A stretch of DNA of 64,000 bases from Epinephelus fuscoguttatus (Eukaryota; Chordata; Actinopteri; Perciformes; Serranidae): contig NC_064760.1 of NCBI RefSeq assembly GCF_011397635.1, positions 30,434,856-30,498,855 on the forward strand, given 5' to 3'. A program made the position numbers and the translations under genes. Below, piece by piece: positions 12,817-24,540 of this stretch (positions are counted from its first letter, which is position 1; every line of letters starts with the position of its first letter). The notes beneath the pieces are model-generated. The model was given only the letters and a program-made list of their open reading frames with translations. It was not told where the DNA came from and did no database searches.

Positions 12817-13149
12817 GAGCTGCAAAGATAAATCGATAAGATATCATTGCCGACTATTTCATTAATTACTAACTAATTTTTCATACTCGGTTCACCGGTT
12901 TAAGCCAAAATTGTCTGATTTCAGCTTTTTAAATGCGAACGTTTTCTGGTTTCCTGTGACAGCAAACTGATTTTTCTGGAGGTTGTGGCCAAAACGAGAC
13001 ATTTGAGGGCGTTATTTTGGTCTTTGAGAGACAATGTCGACATTTTTTCACTATTATGTTGCATTTTAAAGACTAAACAATCAATTGATTAATAACGAAA
13101 ATAAAGCACAAATTAATCAGCAACCAAAATGATCGTTTGTTGCAGCCCT
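12817..13149. mobile_element. Older hAT-type repeat (TIR AGGGCTGCAAC-like), split by the hAT element
   Basis: The right end reads TTGTTGCAGCCCT at 13137-13149; its complement is AGGGCTGCAACAA. The matching left end AGAGCTGCA continues as AAGATAAATCGATAAG after 12824. So the left terminus is interrupted by the 1.4-kb insertion at 11424-12816 and begins at about 11415. The body has the ATCGAT / AATTGATTAAT words of a very common fish repeat. Confidence 0.6.
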
Positions 13150-13451
13150 TACTTTTCCCTTATCTTCCTTTTACGGGCATTTTTAAGTTTAATCCCAGGG
13201 CTATAACAGGCCTGTACAAGGTCATATTTTTCATGCCATTAGAATTTATTATTTATTGACTTATTTAACTCGCACGTTATTTATTTAACAGCAACACACA
13301 CAGTAACAATTACTAACTAATTAATTAGGTGTTATAATAATCCTGAAAAAGAAAGTCATATTAAAATCGTTACTGAAAAAAACAAAAACAAAAAACAATT
13401 CATTATTATTATTCCTCCTATCCGATTTCAGGGCGTCACAGCAGCGAGGTG

Positions 13452-13465
13452 GTTACTATGGCAAC
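13452..13465 (+). promoter_or_regulatory. X-box-like RFX site upstream of the NEK kinase gene
   Basis: GTTACTATGGCAAC matches the palindromic RFX X-box (GTTGCCATGGCAAC) at 12 of 14 positions, including an intact right half RGCAAC. It lies about 200 bp before the kinase start codon. It is followed by a possible noncoding exon end, GGTGAG/GTATGT, at 13485-13497. RFX factors drive cilium genes, which would suit a NEK kinase. The functional link is inferred. Confidence 0.55.
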
Positions 13466-13668
13466 GAAACTGAACACAGACGCTTGGTGAGGTATGTTGA
13501 CATTGACAGCGGTGCTGCTCGCCTCGTCACTGTTTTTACTGTTTTTATTAACCTTTCCTGATATGAGTCAGCACTGTGAACTCTGTATACAGTCATCTTG
13601 AGCATCTTGACTGGAGTGGGTGGATTCAAAGGTCAGGACCCAGGCATTAAAAAAATCTCCAGACAAAC

Positions 13669-16600
13669 ATGGAGGAGTACGAGAAGGTGTTGTGTTTGGG
13701 CAGGGGAGGATCGGCGGAAGTGTTCCTGATGAGGCACGTGGAGCAGAAGAGCCTGCACGCGGTGAAGAGGATAAAAGTAGAGGATACAAGGAGAGCAAAA
13801 ACACAAAGGGCAATTCTCCAAGAGGCTGAGATCATTAGGAGGCTGGAGCACCCTCACATAGTTAAATGCTGCGATGCCTTTGTGAACTCTGATGGATTCA
13901 TTTACATTGTGATGAACTACTGCGATGGTGGGACATTAGATGACAAAGTGAAAGAGAGGAAACCAGAGGAGTTTTTCACAGAGGATACAGTGCTGGGGTG
14001 GTTTGCACAGGTCACTATGGCTTTACATTATATACACACAGCCAAGGTACTACACAGGGACATCAAAACATCCAATGTACTGCTGACAAAGCAAGGCATG
14101 GTGAAGTTAGGTGACTTTGGGATATCCAGAGTGATGACCAACACAGCTGACATGGCCTCCACATGTGTTGGGACACCCAGCTACCTCAGTCCAGAGCTGT
14201 GCCAGGACGTCCCATACAGCTCCAAGTCTGATATCTGGGCTCTTGGCTGTCTGCTGTATGAGGTATGTGCCCTCAGACCTCCGTTTGCAGCCACAAACCT
14301 CCTGAGTCTGTTCTACAAGATCACCAAAGGAGAGTATGATCCCGTGCCCAACATCTACTCTGACAACATCTCCTCTTTGATCCAGAGCATGCTCTGCCTC
14401 AACCCAGAAAACAGGCCAACAGCTGCCTGCGTACTCAACAGTGCTAATGTGCAACATCACCTGGAGTCTATCAAGCACACAGAGACCGGCTGGGTTAATG
14501 TGTCTGTATCTGAAGGGAAGAGCTGTGACAATAATGTAGAAGGGCAAAACACAGACACCACACTACAGCCAGATGTTCTCAGTCAGTCCCACCTCTGGGA
14601 GGAAAAAGAGCACAACACAGAGGCCAGTTCCAGTGATTTGGAGGACGAACATCATGTGAGTGATAGAGGACAAAGCCACTGTGACTGCCTCTATCCTGAG
14701 GACTTTGATGAAGATGAAAGTTTGTCCTCTCTTGAGGAGTGCAGTGAACACTTGGCGTCGCCCACAAGGAGTGATTCTGCTGAAGCTATTTGTAATGCAG
14801 AAGGTAAAGTGAAACATCTTGTTATCAGTGATAGAAGAAACAGTCAGATCCTTTGTAAAAGTACTATTAACAGTGTTAAAATATTCAAACCTGTCATTCA
14901 AAATCCTCAATAGAGCAGCAAAAGGCCCCATTGAGCCTGCATGCTCTCCTTGTGTCAGCATGGGCCCTCTCCGGGTACTCCAGCTTACCCCCACAGTCCA
15001 AAGACATGCAGGTTAGGTTAACTGGTGACTCTAAAAAAGGCCGTAGGTGTGAATGTGAGCGTGAATGGTTGTCTCTATAGCCTCATTTCCACTGAGCAGT
15101 TGGCAACAGCAGAGCTGTTGGGTAAGTGACGGTGGCCTCGTAGGACAAAAAGCCTTACGCAGACAGCAGAGTTTTTCGAGTTTTTCAGGAGTATCTAGCG
15201 ACGAGGTGAATATTTATTTAGGAATCTAAACCATGTTACGATATGTTATAGCTTACCAGTGAGATATAGGTTATCTGTGAGATATATGTTAGGAGTGTTT
15301 TATTTCTAATTGTTTTGGTAAAAGGAGCATTAGCACAGTAATGCTAAAATAACACGTTTTATGTGATAGTCACGGCACAGTGTGGCAAATATAGGTTGGT
15401 ACGATTATAATATATGCGTTTCCGGAGTGTTCTTCCACAGGACACAGGGAGACGAGGAAGAGGGAGAGGAAGAGGAGGAAGACCAGGGAGAGGAAGGGGG
15501 CGTAGGGGTAGAAGCGGTGCAGTAACGGCCAGGCGAAGAGGTGTGTCTTGGCTACCCAGAGGGAAGAGGAGGAGGAGAGGGTGGCAGCCTTCACAGCAGC
15601 GCGAGATGAATCAACAGATTAGGCTGTAGGCTAGGCTAACCATTTAGCTGTAGCTCTGGGATAACAGTAGCCGAGGCTAGGATAACGTTAGCACGTAAAT
15701 GTAACGTTAGCCGTCACTCGAACTTAGACGAGAGGGAAAAGTAGTTGCAAGCATGAAGACAAAATGACTTTAAAATATCAGATTGAATTACCTGTCTAGC
15801 AGAAAGCAGGCAACCTCCACGTCCCTTGTGAAATCCTTCTCCTTCAGGAGTTCTTTCCACCTGGAATAAGCAACGCCGATATTCATAACATATGCAAAAC
15901 ATATGTGTGGTCCTCCATTTAAAGTGTGACAGAATCATAAAAGTACAAAGCAGGTTCACGCAGAAACACCCCGGATTGATCTTCATCTTCTCTGTCTCCA
16001 GTGACAGCAAGTTCTAGGTAAACGCGAAAGGCGAAGCGCGTATATCCCTTTCGGCCACTGTATTCAAATATGGTGATGCAAGAGGGCAGCCTCCAGCAGA
16101 CCGTGCCCTGCCTGTGTATATATAGAGAAATCATTCTAAGCCTGTGAGAAAGCTTCTATTTGTATGTGAATTGCATTACACTTTAGTAAATATATATTAG
16201 GATTGGAAGTTCGGTACACTTTTTTTCCATTTCCACTGTGAAAAGTTGTGGATGGCACCAATGGAACCGTTCTGTACGGCAGCAGCTGGAGTCTGAGAAA
16301 AAAAATAACTTAATTCACTGGGCCGACTGCCGGCAACTTTTAAGGTGTCACATTAACTTGTAATATTACTCAATGTATGAGTTGATAACGTTTGTCAATC
16401 AGCACACCTTAAATGTCACTGTGATACCTTTGACTTGTACTTAAGTTTCTATATGACATATACTTTAAGTAATGACTGGATCTTCAAGCGTTTATATATA
16501 GTCATTTCAACCAGGTTATGTGAACTGTATATATTCTAAACCTCAGAGAAAAAAATTGTTGTGCAGCGTCGTTCCTGTTGGCTCTAGCAACACTAAACCC

Positions 16601-19070
16601 TAAACTTGCCTGAGAAGGACTAAATGCACAAACCTGCTATTTTCAAATATCCCATTAAGAGACTCTCCCTGCAGACTATTTTATTTTGTTCAGAAAATGT
16701 TGGCGTGCAGCCTTGTTCTGTGGACAATAAATGAGATACAGACTTTCCTCTGTGTCAGCGGTAATGAGGAAATACAGTGAGTGCTGGACGGAGCAGTGAG
16801 TGACGACAATCCCGCCCACATGAAAAAGAACTGTTTGCGGTGGAAACGCTAGGGTCTATGTACCATGTCTGAAGGGTTACTTGTGGTTCCAAAGTTACCA
16901 TACCGAAAGTGTTTGGTGGAAAGGGGGCTTTACCCTCTACATGGATCCTAACTGATCCTCGTGTGGACTCCAGTTCCAGTAGACCCAGTTGCTTTTTCTC
17001 CTTAGTAAAAGCTGGGATTTTAAGCTCAGCATTGTACAGACCAACTGAATCTGCTACATCATTTTTGAGTATGTCTGTGCTCCTGCTCTTAGGTCTTTCA
17101 GCTTTTCAATAAAAATCTCAAAGCAATCAATAATACAGGCACATTTACGAAAGAGCTGTCTAAATGTCATGGGCATTGACAGTTTAACTTAATCTGGCCA
17201 AAACACAAGTGCTTAAAGAAGTTTTGCATTCAACAATTCAATGGTGCTTCTAAATATTCCGCTGGCAGCTGGAATTGATATCTTAAAGATACAACCAATG
17301 AAAAGGGAAGGTTCATTTTCAGCTTTTCACAATAGTTAATAGCAGTTGTTGGAAGGAAGAGAGGTTTGTACCAGTCTGCAGACATGAAATCACTAACGTT
17401 AAAGCTACCTGTAACTTGGAATATGTGGGGATTCCAGTCATTGCCTCCACTTTTTTATCATCTTCTTTAAAAGCCAGTTTATCAAATGTTCCCGAATTAA
17501 TAATGTCCTTCAGCCTATGGTCCTCCTCTCTGAGGTCATTACCCTTTGTAATCTTTTCCTTGCATGATTTATTGTCACACCGGTTCAGCGTCTGACAATG
17601 ATGACAGTTCTAAGAGGACATTCACAGCATCTTGTTTTGCAAGACAGATGGTACCCAGTCAAGGGATGACGAGTTATCAGATTTGGTACCTCTAACCATA
17701 AAAAAAAGTGATTATGTCCAACATTTTTCAAGTTATAAGTTATGTGTTAAGTTAGTCAGGTGTATGCCATCATTCCTGGAGACAGGTAACACCCCCTTCC
17801 TTCCAAAAACTGCTGTTAGCTGTTAAGACTTAAAATGAACATTCCTCTTAACCAGATAACTTATCTAGCTAGCGTAACGTTAACTCGTCAAGACCACTGG
17901 AGTTGTTACGTCGGTACATGAAAACAAACCATATCAGAACGATTACATAAAGTGCTAAAACTACAATAATTAAATTGCTCAGTGTTTACTTGAGCTCACC
18001 TTTGACGAAATGTTCGCTGCAAAGATGTGTGTGCTTTGATGGTTGCCATTCTTGTCCCTCCCTGGGGACAGAGGCATGTCTAATAGCACGAATCCCCAAT
18101 CTCCGCTCTGGGTTTTCTTTTTCAGACAGAACTCTGTATAAGCAAAACAACCTTGCCTGTTTACTGCATCCGACTGAATGGCAACTGCCCGGCATTTTTC
18201 ACAAAACAAACCACAAACCTGCTAAAAACTTACTGGACGTGACGTCTCATGAAAACTATGAGTAGAACAAAGTAGTAGTGAGTGTTATTAAGCCCCATCC
18301 CCCCTTTTAAAAATGAATTTCAGGCACTGTTAATGTCAGATAGACCTAGTTCCTGATCACCAGCTCGTAGAAGTTGAAGTGAAAGTTAAACTTAGATTGT
18401 AAAATACTGATAAGCAGCTCCAGCTAGCTTCTCTGACACCCTACGCTTCAAGTACATGACGTATGAAACCCTGGCTGTCTGAATTTGTGTTTTTGTCATT
18501 GGTTCACTCAGTTTTAAAGTGGGAATGCTCAGCCACAGTGTTGACTACTTACTTCACTCATGATGCGTCTTATGGTGTTTAAAAAAAAACTCAATATGAA
18601 CATATTACAAAGGTTGAAACTTGATTTTCATTGGAGGGGCTCTTTAAATGTTCTATCAAGAAAGTCATTTGTGCTTTTTTTTTTTTACCAGACATCAAGA
18701 GAATAGTTAAATATTATTCTCACTGTCTGAGACTGATAAGCACCTATAAGTGCCAAAGCTATACATCTATACAGCTACAAATCAAGGTTTTAATAGGTAG
18801 TTATGCATATAAACAGGAATGATCAAAACAAAAGCCTTCAACAACTCTTTCTCTCTTACAGTATTTCTGGAGGCTCCTGATGTCTCAGACCAAGAGTATC
18901 CAGATGACTTTGAGGAAGTTGAGGTGGAAGAAGAATATGAGGATGAAGTGGCCTCGGTCCACACTGCTGCTCTTCGGCAGCCCCATTACGATGCGGTGGA
19001 AGAGGAGTTTCAGCTCTGTGATGCTGGAGGATTGACCATCACACTGAAAGCACTGAAGGAAAAGGGTTAA
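13669..19070 (+). CDS. NIMA-related (NEK) serine/threonine kinase, 2 coding exons, 447 aa
   Basis: NEK kinases act at centrosomes, cilia and in the cell cycle. Coding exons are 13669-14803 and 18862-19070. The donor AAG/GTAAAG and acceptor TTACAG/TA join in phase (1+2 nt) and give 447 aa. The kinase domain fills residues 4 to about 260. It has a glycine loop at 11-18 (GRGGSAEV), Lys33 in [13 protein letters not shown] at 129-136, DFG at 149-151, GTPSYLSPE at 168-176 and [13 protein letters not shown] at 186-198, all NEK-like. The third loop glycine is Ala16. A low-complexity linker follows, and exon 2 encodes an acidic tail ([12 protein letters not shown]) ending LKALKEKG. The whole kinase domain lies in one exon, unlike typical NEKs, which suggests retroposition. 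The paralogue is uncertain: NEK1/3/4/5-like, possibly fish nek12. Upstream noncoding exons are likely. Confidence 0.85.
14935..15076 (+). mobile_element. Fragment of tRNA-derived SINE (copy A)
   Basis: The sequence matches the central body of the SINE copies at 25759-26066 and 62628-62943, in the opposite orientation. Shared words include CTCTCCGGGTACTCC, CCAAAGACATGCAGGTTA and GTGAATGGTTGTCTCTAT. The tRNA-like head and the 3' tail are missing. Confidence 0.75.
15079..16929. mobile_element. PIF/Harbinger-like element with AGCC..TTTCCAC ends
   Basis: The left edge AGCCTCATTTCCACTG and the right edge GGTGGAAAGGGGGCT are inverted with a few mismatches. Such ends (GRGCCCCTTTTCCAC) are typical of fish PIF/Harbinger-type elements, and a second one lies at 30146-31264. 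The 1.85-kb interior has no recognisable transposase. An Arg/Gly-rich ORF at 15414-15629 is purine-biased and not convincing as a gene. The target duplication (TWA expected) is not clean. Confidence 0.5.
16934..18195 (-). pseudogene. Fossil THAP-domain DDE transposase (Harbinger/DDE_Tnp_4-like)
   Basis: The minus strand of the NEK intron holds a broken transposase. Exon-like 18195-18000 starts [13 protein letters not shown] and contains [19 protein letters not shown], the C2CH THAP zinc finger that binds DNA. It ends at a GTGAGC donor. Further on come a linker ([20 protein letters not shown], about 17530-17470), a transposase core piece [20 protein letters not shown] (about 17140-17065), and a C-terminal block [20 protein letters not shown] followed by [10 protein letters not shown] near 16940. 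The metal-binding core between the last two blocks is deleted, and there are stops and frame changes. The family assignment is from recalled motifs. The 3' end abuts the PIF/Harbinger-like element. Confidence 0.7.
18300..18860. other. Rest of NEK intron 1; nothing specific seen
   Basis: AT-rich intronic sequence up to the polypyrimidine tract and acceptor at 18845-18861. No ORF or bounded repeat is evident. Confidence 0.5.
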
Positions 19071-19114
19071 AAAAATGATCATAAACTCTTATAGTTTCAT
19101 AGACCACAATGTGA

Positions 19115-19120
19115 AATAAA
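19115..19120 (+). terminator. NEK kinase gene polyadenylation signal AATAAA
   Basis: AATAAA lies 45 bp past the stop codon. A second AATAAA at 19688-19693 could serve a longer transcript. Confidence 0.65.
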
Positions 19121-19129
19121 GGGACCTTA

Positions 19130-20755
19130 ACAGCTGGAACAATGACTTATCTGACAAAGGCCTTATTTATTAAGTGTTTTCTGCACCAGGACACCAGGCC
19201 TTCAGTGTCTGAGGAACATTATAGGGCTGAAATAAGACGTTTACTGCTAGATGAAGTTGAAAACACTTGGTGGGGCTAGAGAGAATGAATGAAGTCCTGT
19301 TCAGTGTGTGCTGTTACAAATGGCTGTTAAGTGACGTGAATGTCCCTGAGTGCAGTTTCTGATTAGCGTCATGCTGGTAAAGATGAATACATGAGTAAGC
19401 GGATTATTTTATAAAATAGGAATAGGAAATTTGGTATTCAAGCACTTACAGTATCTGAAATCATTTTATTTTTATTCTTCAGTAAAAAAGCAATTAACTT
19501 GTAAACTACATATATATATATCACAGTATGACTAAAAAATATAAAAGCACCAGCAGGAGGTTCAAATCTTTAATTTTGATTCATAACTTTCTTCATACCT
19601 ATTACATATCCTAATGCTTCACACTGTATTTTATTCTCTCAGCTTTCTCTTTCAGTGTTCTTTGTTATGTCATCACATAACATTTGAAATAAAACAGCCT
19701 TTCAGTGCTTATCTTTGCCTCAAAATGAGATAAAAGCACAGTTTTGCATGCAGCTAGGCCTTCAAAGGAAGTATGTGGTGTATGCAGCTTGCCGCAAAGA
19801 TGTTATGATAACATCTTAAATACATCTAAAATTAAAAAAAGGAACCAAGAAGAAGAAGCATATGTATGAAGAGAAATACATAGAGAAGCTGTATGTGCGC
19901 CTTCCTATAGAAAACACAGGTTGGCGGCAGTGCAGTCTGCCATCTACAGACCCAGATTTAGCTTTGTGATTGTACTCATCCACAGCAAGAATCAATCATA
20001 CCTAATATGAAAACACCCTTATTCTGTCGTAGCATTCTCGGTTCTGAAGCAGAGAATGCACACATATACAGGACATTCCCCTGGGTGCTTTCCCAGTTCA
20101 TTGTCTGTGGAGCAGCACCAGACTTTATCTTTGATGACATCACAAATTTGAGAATTAGCGCTCTAGTTTTCGATTCGGGGAGAGTTGTTAATGTTTACCA
20201 GGAATGAGCGAGTACATCATTATTTGTTTCTGTATATGTGTCTGTTTGATCAACTAAATTATCTGTATCCGTATCTCTACTCGCAATGGACGGGGGTTCA
20301 AACTCAAAGTGGGTGGGACTTAAACCAGAAAAAGTAGGAACTAACCAGAAGTTATTTTAAGCCTGCAATTGACCCTTTGCTAAGTCCCCCCCCGGACATA
20401 GACTGGCCAATCATAATGTAGCATCGAGTCGGCTCAGACCAGGGTCCAACAACATCACAACTGTGCTCCATTGACCCTAGTGCAATCAGTTCAGATTTTG
20501 TCAGGCTGGTTTTGTGGATTTGGAGCTAAATGTTGTGCCTGGGGCACATTGTGTATTAATGATACTCGTTACCTGGAGAGGTTGGAGGTATCTTCCCTGT
20601 TCCAAAACCAAAATCAAACCCTGAAAAGTGTAGGGTTAGCTAGCTAGCTACTGAAGATATAGCCTACTGAATGTATACACATGTTGCTGTTGCTTTTTAA
20701 TGATTATAATACTGAAAAAAAGACCGACCCTGCTGTACAGGAACCAGTGAAGGGA
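19130..20755. other. Intergenic; no gene recognised
   Basis: AT-rich sequence with a short TA run at about 19510-19520 and a GCTAGCTAGCTA run near 20637-20650. No ORF resembling a known protein is present. Confidence 0.5.
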
Positions 20756-20759
20756 GGCA

Positions 20760-20927
20760 GGGAAACTTTGCTGATATTCAACCAGCTGTGTGGCATCGCA
20801 TTGTGTGCATAAGAACAGTGACTTCCACTGGAGCTCCTGGCGGTGGCACCGGGGCGAAGCCAACCACCGTTCATCTGCACACACTGCGATGCCACACAGC
20901 TGGTTCAAAATCAGCAAAGTTTCCCTT
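20760..20927. repeat. Hairpin: ~50-bp imperfect inverted repeat
   Basis: The left arm at 20760-20810 contains ACCAGCTGTGTGGCATCGCA. The right arm at 20875-20927 contains its near-perfect complement TGCGATGCCACACAGCTGGT. The match continues outward through CAGCAAAG / CTTTGCTG and GGGAAA / TTTCCC. The arms are separated by about 65 bp of GC-rich spacer. It may be a MITE or its palindromic core. Confidence 0.75.
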
Positions 20928-20929
20928 TA

Positions 20930-23900
20930 TATTCATTGTCTGTGGTGGTTCACTTTTACACTGTGATCTGTAGCCTATAGTTCGGCTTTACCTTCTAACT
21001 ATCTTTGTCTTTTTAACCTGTTGTTGCTGCTGAGTCAGTTTGACGTCCTGGATATATCCTTCAAACACAGACTGTAGACCCCTCTGTCTGCTTCTCTCTG
21101 GAATCACTATTTCATTTTTCCAAAACTACGATAATATTTCTTCAAGGAGTGCAGTTAGTTACAGTGTGGGCTCCATGCTTACTCCGACAACTTGTCGGAC
21201 CATTAAGGGCAATTGATATGGGTTGATCAGAGGTTGCTATACTTAGTATTCATTAGAAAACAATTTACAGAACGGCCTCAGAATTGAGCTTTGAGGATTC
21301 ACAAAATCTTCCCATTCATGAATCAGTGACCGCTTGTGCTCAATATAGAAGCATTGGCATTTGTTTTGTTTTTTTCTCTATTCATTTGTTCAGGTCTAAT
21401 TTTCAACTTTATATTTTTAATGGAGCCACTTGTTGACTCAAAGAAAGACTTCGAAAGTGTAGTAAGTTATAGAGATCTCACTAACTAACTAATTTTGTGT
21501 CTTGTATCTTCTGTGTATTGTAAGTCCCTTTTCTACTCGCATTAGTGATTAGATAATAAAAATTCAGCAGAGGAAACACAACGCGGCTTGCGGCCTTCCT
21601 TTGTCATCATTGTACGTTATCTCTACACACTGATTTGCCTTTCCCTTCATCCGTTGAAGTTCTTATCCTTAAAATGACCTTGTAGTTACATTATCGGGAA
21701 TAAAATTGTTGGGCTTTAAAGCTTATTTGTTTCAGAAAAGTACTCTCCGACCCTGTACACATTCTCACCACACACACACACACACACGGACACACAGGTT
21801 ATCGCTCTCATTGTCAGCTAGTAAGCATTTACTTGCATGCACTTTGTGAGACAGCAGACTGGTAAGGTGTGAAGCAGACTTCACAAAAATTATGCTTTGC
21901 CAGGTCCTACGCATTCAGGCACATTTCTTTACTGTACTGAGGTGAAGCTTTGAATGTGCCAAGCTCAAGGTTGAATGTCGTCTCAACGGAAATACAGAAT
22001 TCAGATTTTATCAACACACGATCTCTCAAGAGTTGACCAAAGTTTTTCCGCGCACGCATTCAGCAGTCTCAGGTTCACCCACTTGCATGACACCTACTAG
22101 CAACGTGCAGGTCCCATTTTGAGAGATCAGACACATAGACGCACCTTCATCTTTCCATTAGCGTAGACTGCACACATCACAGCAGGAGTAACTAACTTTT
22201 CCTTTTCAAAACCAAGTGAAATGTTTCCCGCATGAGCAGAAAATCCAACTGCGCACATCCTTAGTAATCGGTTTGTGATGGTGAGGTCACTGGTTCGTGT
22301 TAACGAACGAAGCAGCTGGCTCCGAGCTCTACCAGGTCTCTGAATGGACTAACAACCGTCTAACCAACACGTGTTAACTCAACATCACCATTAAAGCAAA
22401 CAGCATGTACATGTTGGGTTGTGTTGATATGCAGAGGCCTAGACCGTGGATATCTTTGGAGACAATCTCCATGTATTCCTGACAACTAACAGCAAGAGGT
22501 TAAATCAAAATCCTCCGTCAATTACTACCATATAACTCGAGCCCCTTTCCCACAGAGCACAACAGCAAAAGGGGCGGCCATGTTACATTCAGTTCAGTAC
22601 AATAAAACACAGAAACATACCTGACAGCAAGAGGTAAAAACAAAATCCTCCGTTAATTACGACTCTATAACTCGAGCCCCTACAAAAATGAAGTGACACA
22701 GGAATATGTTAGCATTAAATGTACTTAAAAATGTAGCTTACCAGCGCTAAAACACGGAAATTACTACAAGAGCAAAGTCACTTATCTCTTCCAATGGAGT
22801 ACAACAGCAAAAGGGGAGAGGTAAGGCAGGAGACACCCCTTTAATAGGTGGGGTACCCCCAAAGGTGATCATAGGGGTACAGAAACTGAGTATCAGACAT
22901 TCCACATATTGACTATGGAGGCCTAAGCATGTCAAGTAATAACAACTGAAACAAATTCTGTGGAATTATAATACTTAATATGTACATTTGACTTTGTAAC
23001 ACATATATTTGTAACACTGCTGTATATTTGACCCTATGACATGTACACATTTGAGTTGAGAACAGGTGGTGGACATTGGTCTGAGAATTGTGACTGCAGA
23101 CAAACAGTTGTATTTCTTTACTGTCATTTTTCAGTCACTTTCCCTGACTGCAAAGATTCCCCTAAAGTTGCCGGAAGAACACTGATGATCACCCTGAATT
23201 CCTACAAATTCACACCAGCACACTGATGGTGTTAGTGACAAATACACCACAATCACTTCCATGACAGCTGCAAAACGTTGCAGCTTAATCCCCCACATCA
23301 CACACAGTATGAGTCACAAAGATCTCACAGATGCATTTAGAAGAAATAATACATTCGATTATGTCTTATCAAGCTTTATCTTATCTCTCTTCAACATTTC
23401 ACTTCAGTGTGAGATTTTTCACTGATAAAGGCTTGTTTGATTCTTGAAAAGGCTACTTTTCAGTCAATTCAAAGCACTTTGAATGTTTGGTAATTCAATA
23501 AAATGACACAGCACTTTCGGTATGACTGAGTGTGACTCCTACAGTTACACAAGACAGTGTACTCATTTACCCACTTTAACTGGGAGCCTTTGGCTTTTTT
23601 AATCAGACAGGTCTTTGTAACTCTTTGGTATCCTCATCTACTAAACAAATACACATTTAAACAGTCACTCTTCTTAGGAAATCATGGAATTTTTCTAAGG
23701 GTCTGGGCCCAAATTTGTCAAACATTGTGATTTGGGAATTGATTATAAACTAAAACAGTGCAACCTCCGTGAGCTATTTGACATTGCCACCAGCTGTTTG
23801 GAGTAACGATAACTAGCTCTCCTCCTGCTGATTTCAAGACAGATTTGTTGTCGTTTTGTTTACCTTTCCTTTCTCTCCACATAAACCCCTCTCAGTAGTT

Positions 23901-24540
23901 TAGTGGTAGTTGAGTGAGCACCACAGAGCTTTGTTTCCAGCATGTTTCAGGGTTCACGTGACATCAGATAACTCGCCCATCTCCCCCAGAGAGCAGGTAA
24001 AGTGTGACAAGCTGGGGAGGGGGGCGCAGAAATAAAGGCCTCTCTGTGATTTAGTAGGCTTTGCTATGTAGTGATGTTGTTGTGGCCTTATTCAGTATTT
24101 AATAAAATAATAATTATAGTATTAGTGAAAAATAGTAAAAGATAAACGTTTTGATGTTTTTTTTTCTTCCCCCATTTGATGACGGCGCTCTTAGCATTCG
24201 CCTATACTGCCTATGCCACGGGCAGCTCTATTTGTTAGAGCACCGGCTCCTCAGGAATACCATCTTCCTCTAGCTCCTCTACCTACAGCCCAGAATTGTG
24301 TCAGTGTTTGCAGTGTCTCTTGGTTTGTTTGTGTCTTCCTCCGACACTAGTGGTCCTCTTTCCTGTGATGACATGACCTCTAGCAGGCTGTTAAAGTGGC
24401 GAGCTTACAGCTGTAATACCATCTGTGGAATGTAACATTATTCCGAGCAACAGGGGAGTACTAATACAAAATAATGTTTCATTGTGTCTAGTCAAGCATC
24501 TAACTTCTGATAAGTTATCTTTATTATTATTCTTCTTTCT
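20930..24540. other. Intergenic; short CA run and direct repeats, no gene
   Basis: A short CA run lies at about 21771-21787. Two direct repeats sharing AGCAAGAGGT, AAAATCCTCCGT and ATAACTCGAGCCCCT lie at about 22490-22553 and 22625-22684. A third partial match (ACAACAGCAAAAGGGG) is at 22801-22816. No cellular coding region is recognised. Confidence 0.5.

Noticed and set aside
14107-14547. 146-aa minus-strand ORF
   Set aside because: It lies entirely antisense to the NEK kinase domain and shows no family motif. The kinase frame fully explains it. The minus-strand ORF at 14563-14994 is largely antisense too.
15414-15629. Arg/Gly-rich 71-aa ORF resembling an RGG-box protein
   Set aside because: It is produced by a purine-rich GAGGAAGAG run inside a mobile element, with no conserved domain and no splice or start evidence.
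22488-22820. Possible minisatellite from direct repeats near 22.5 kb
   Set aside because: Only two full and one partial unit with uneven spacing. Kept as a note in the intergenic entry rather than as a separate array.
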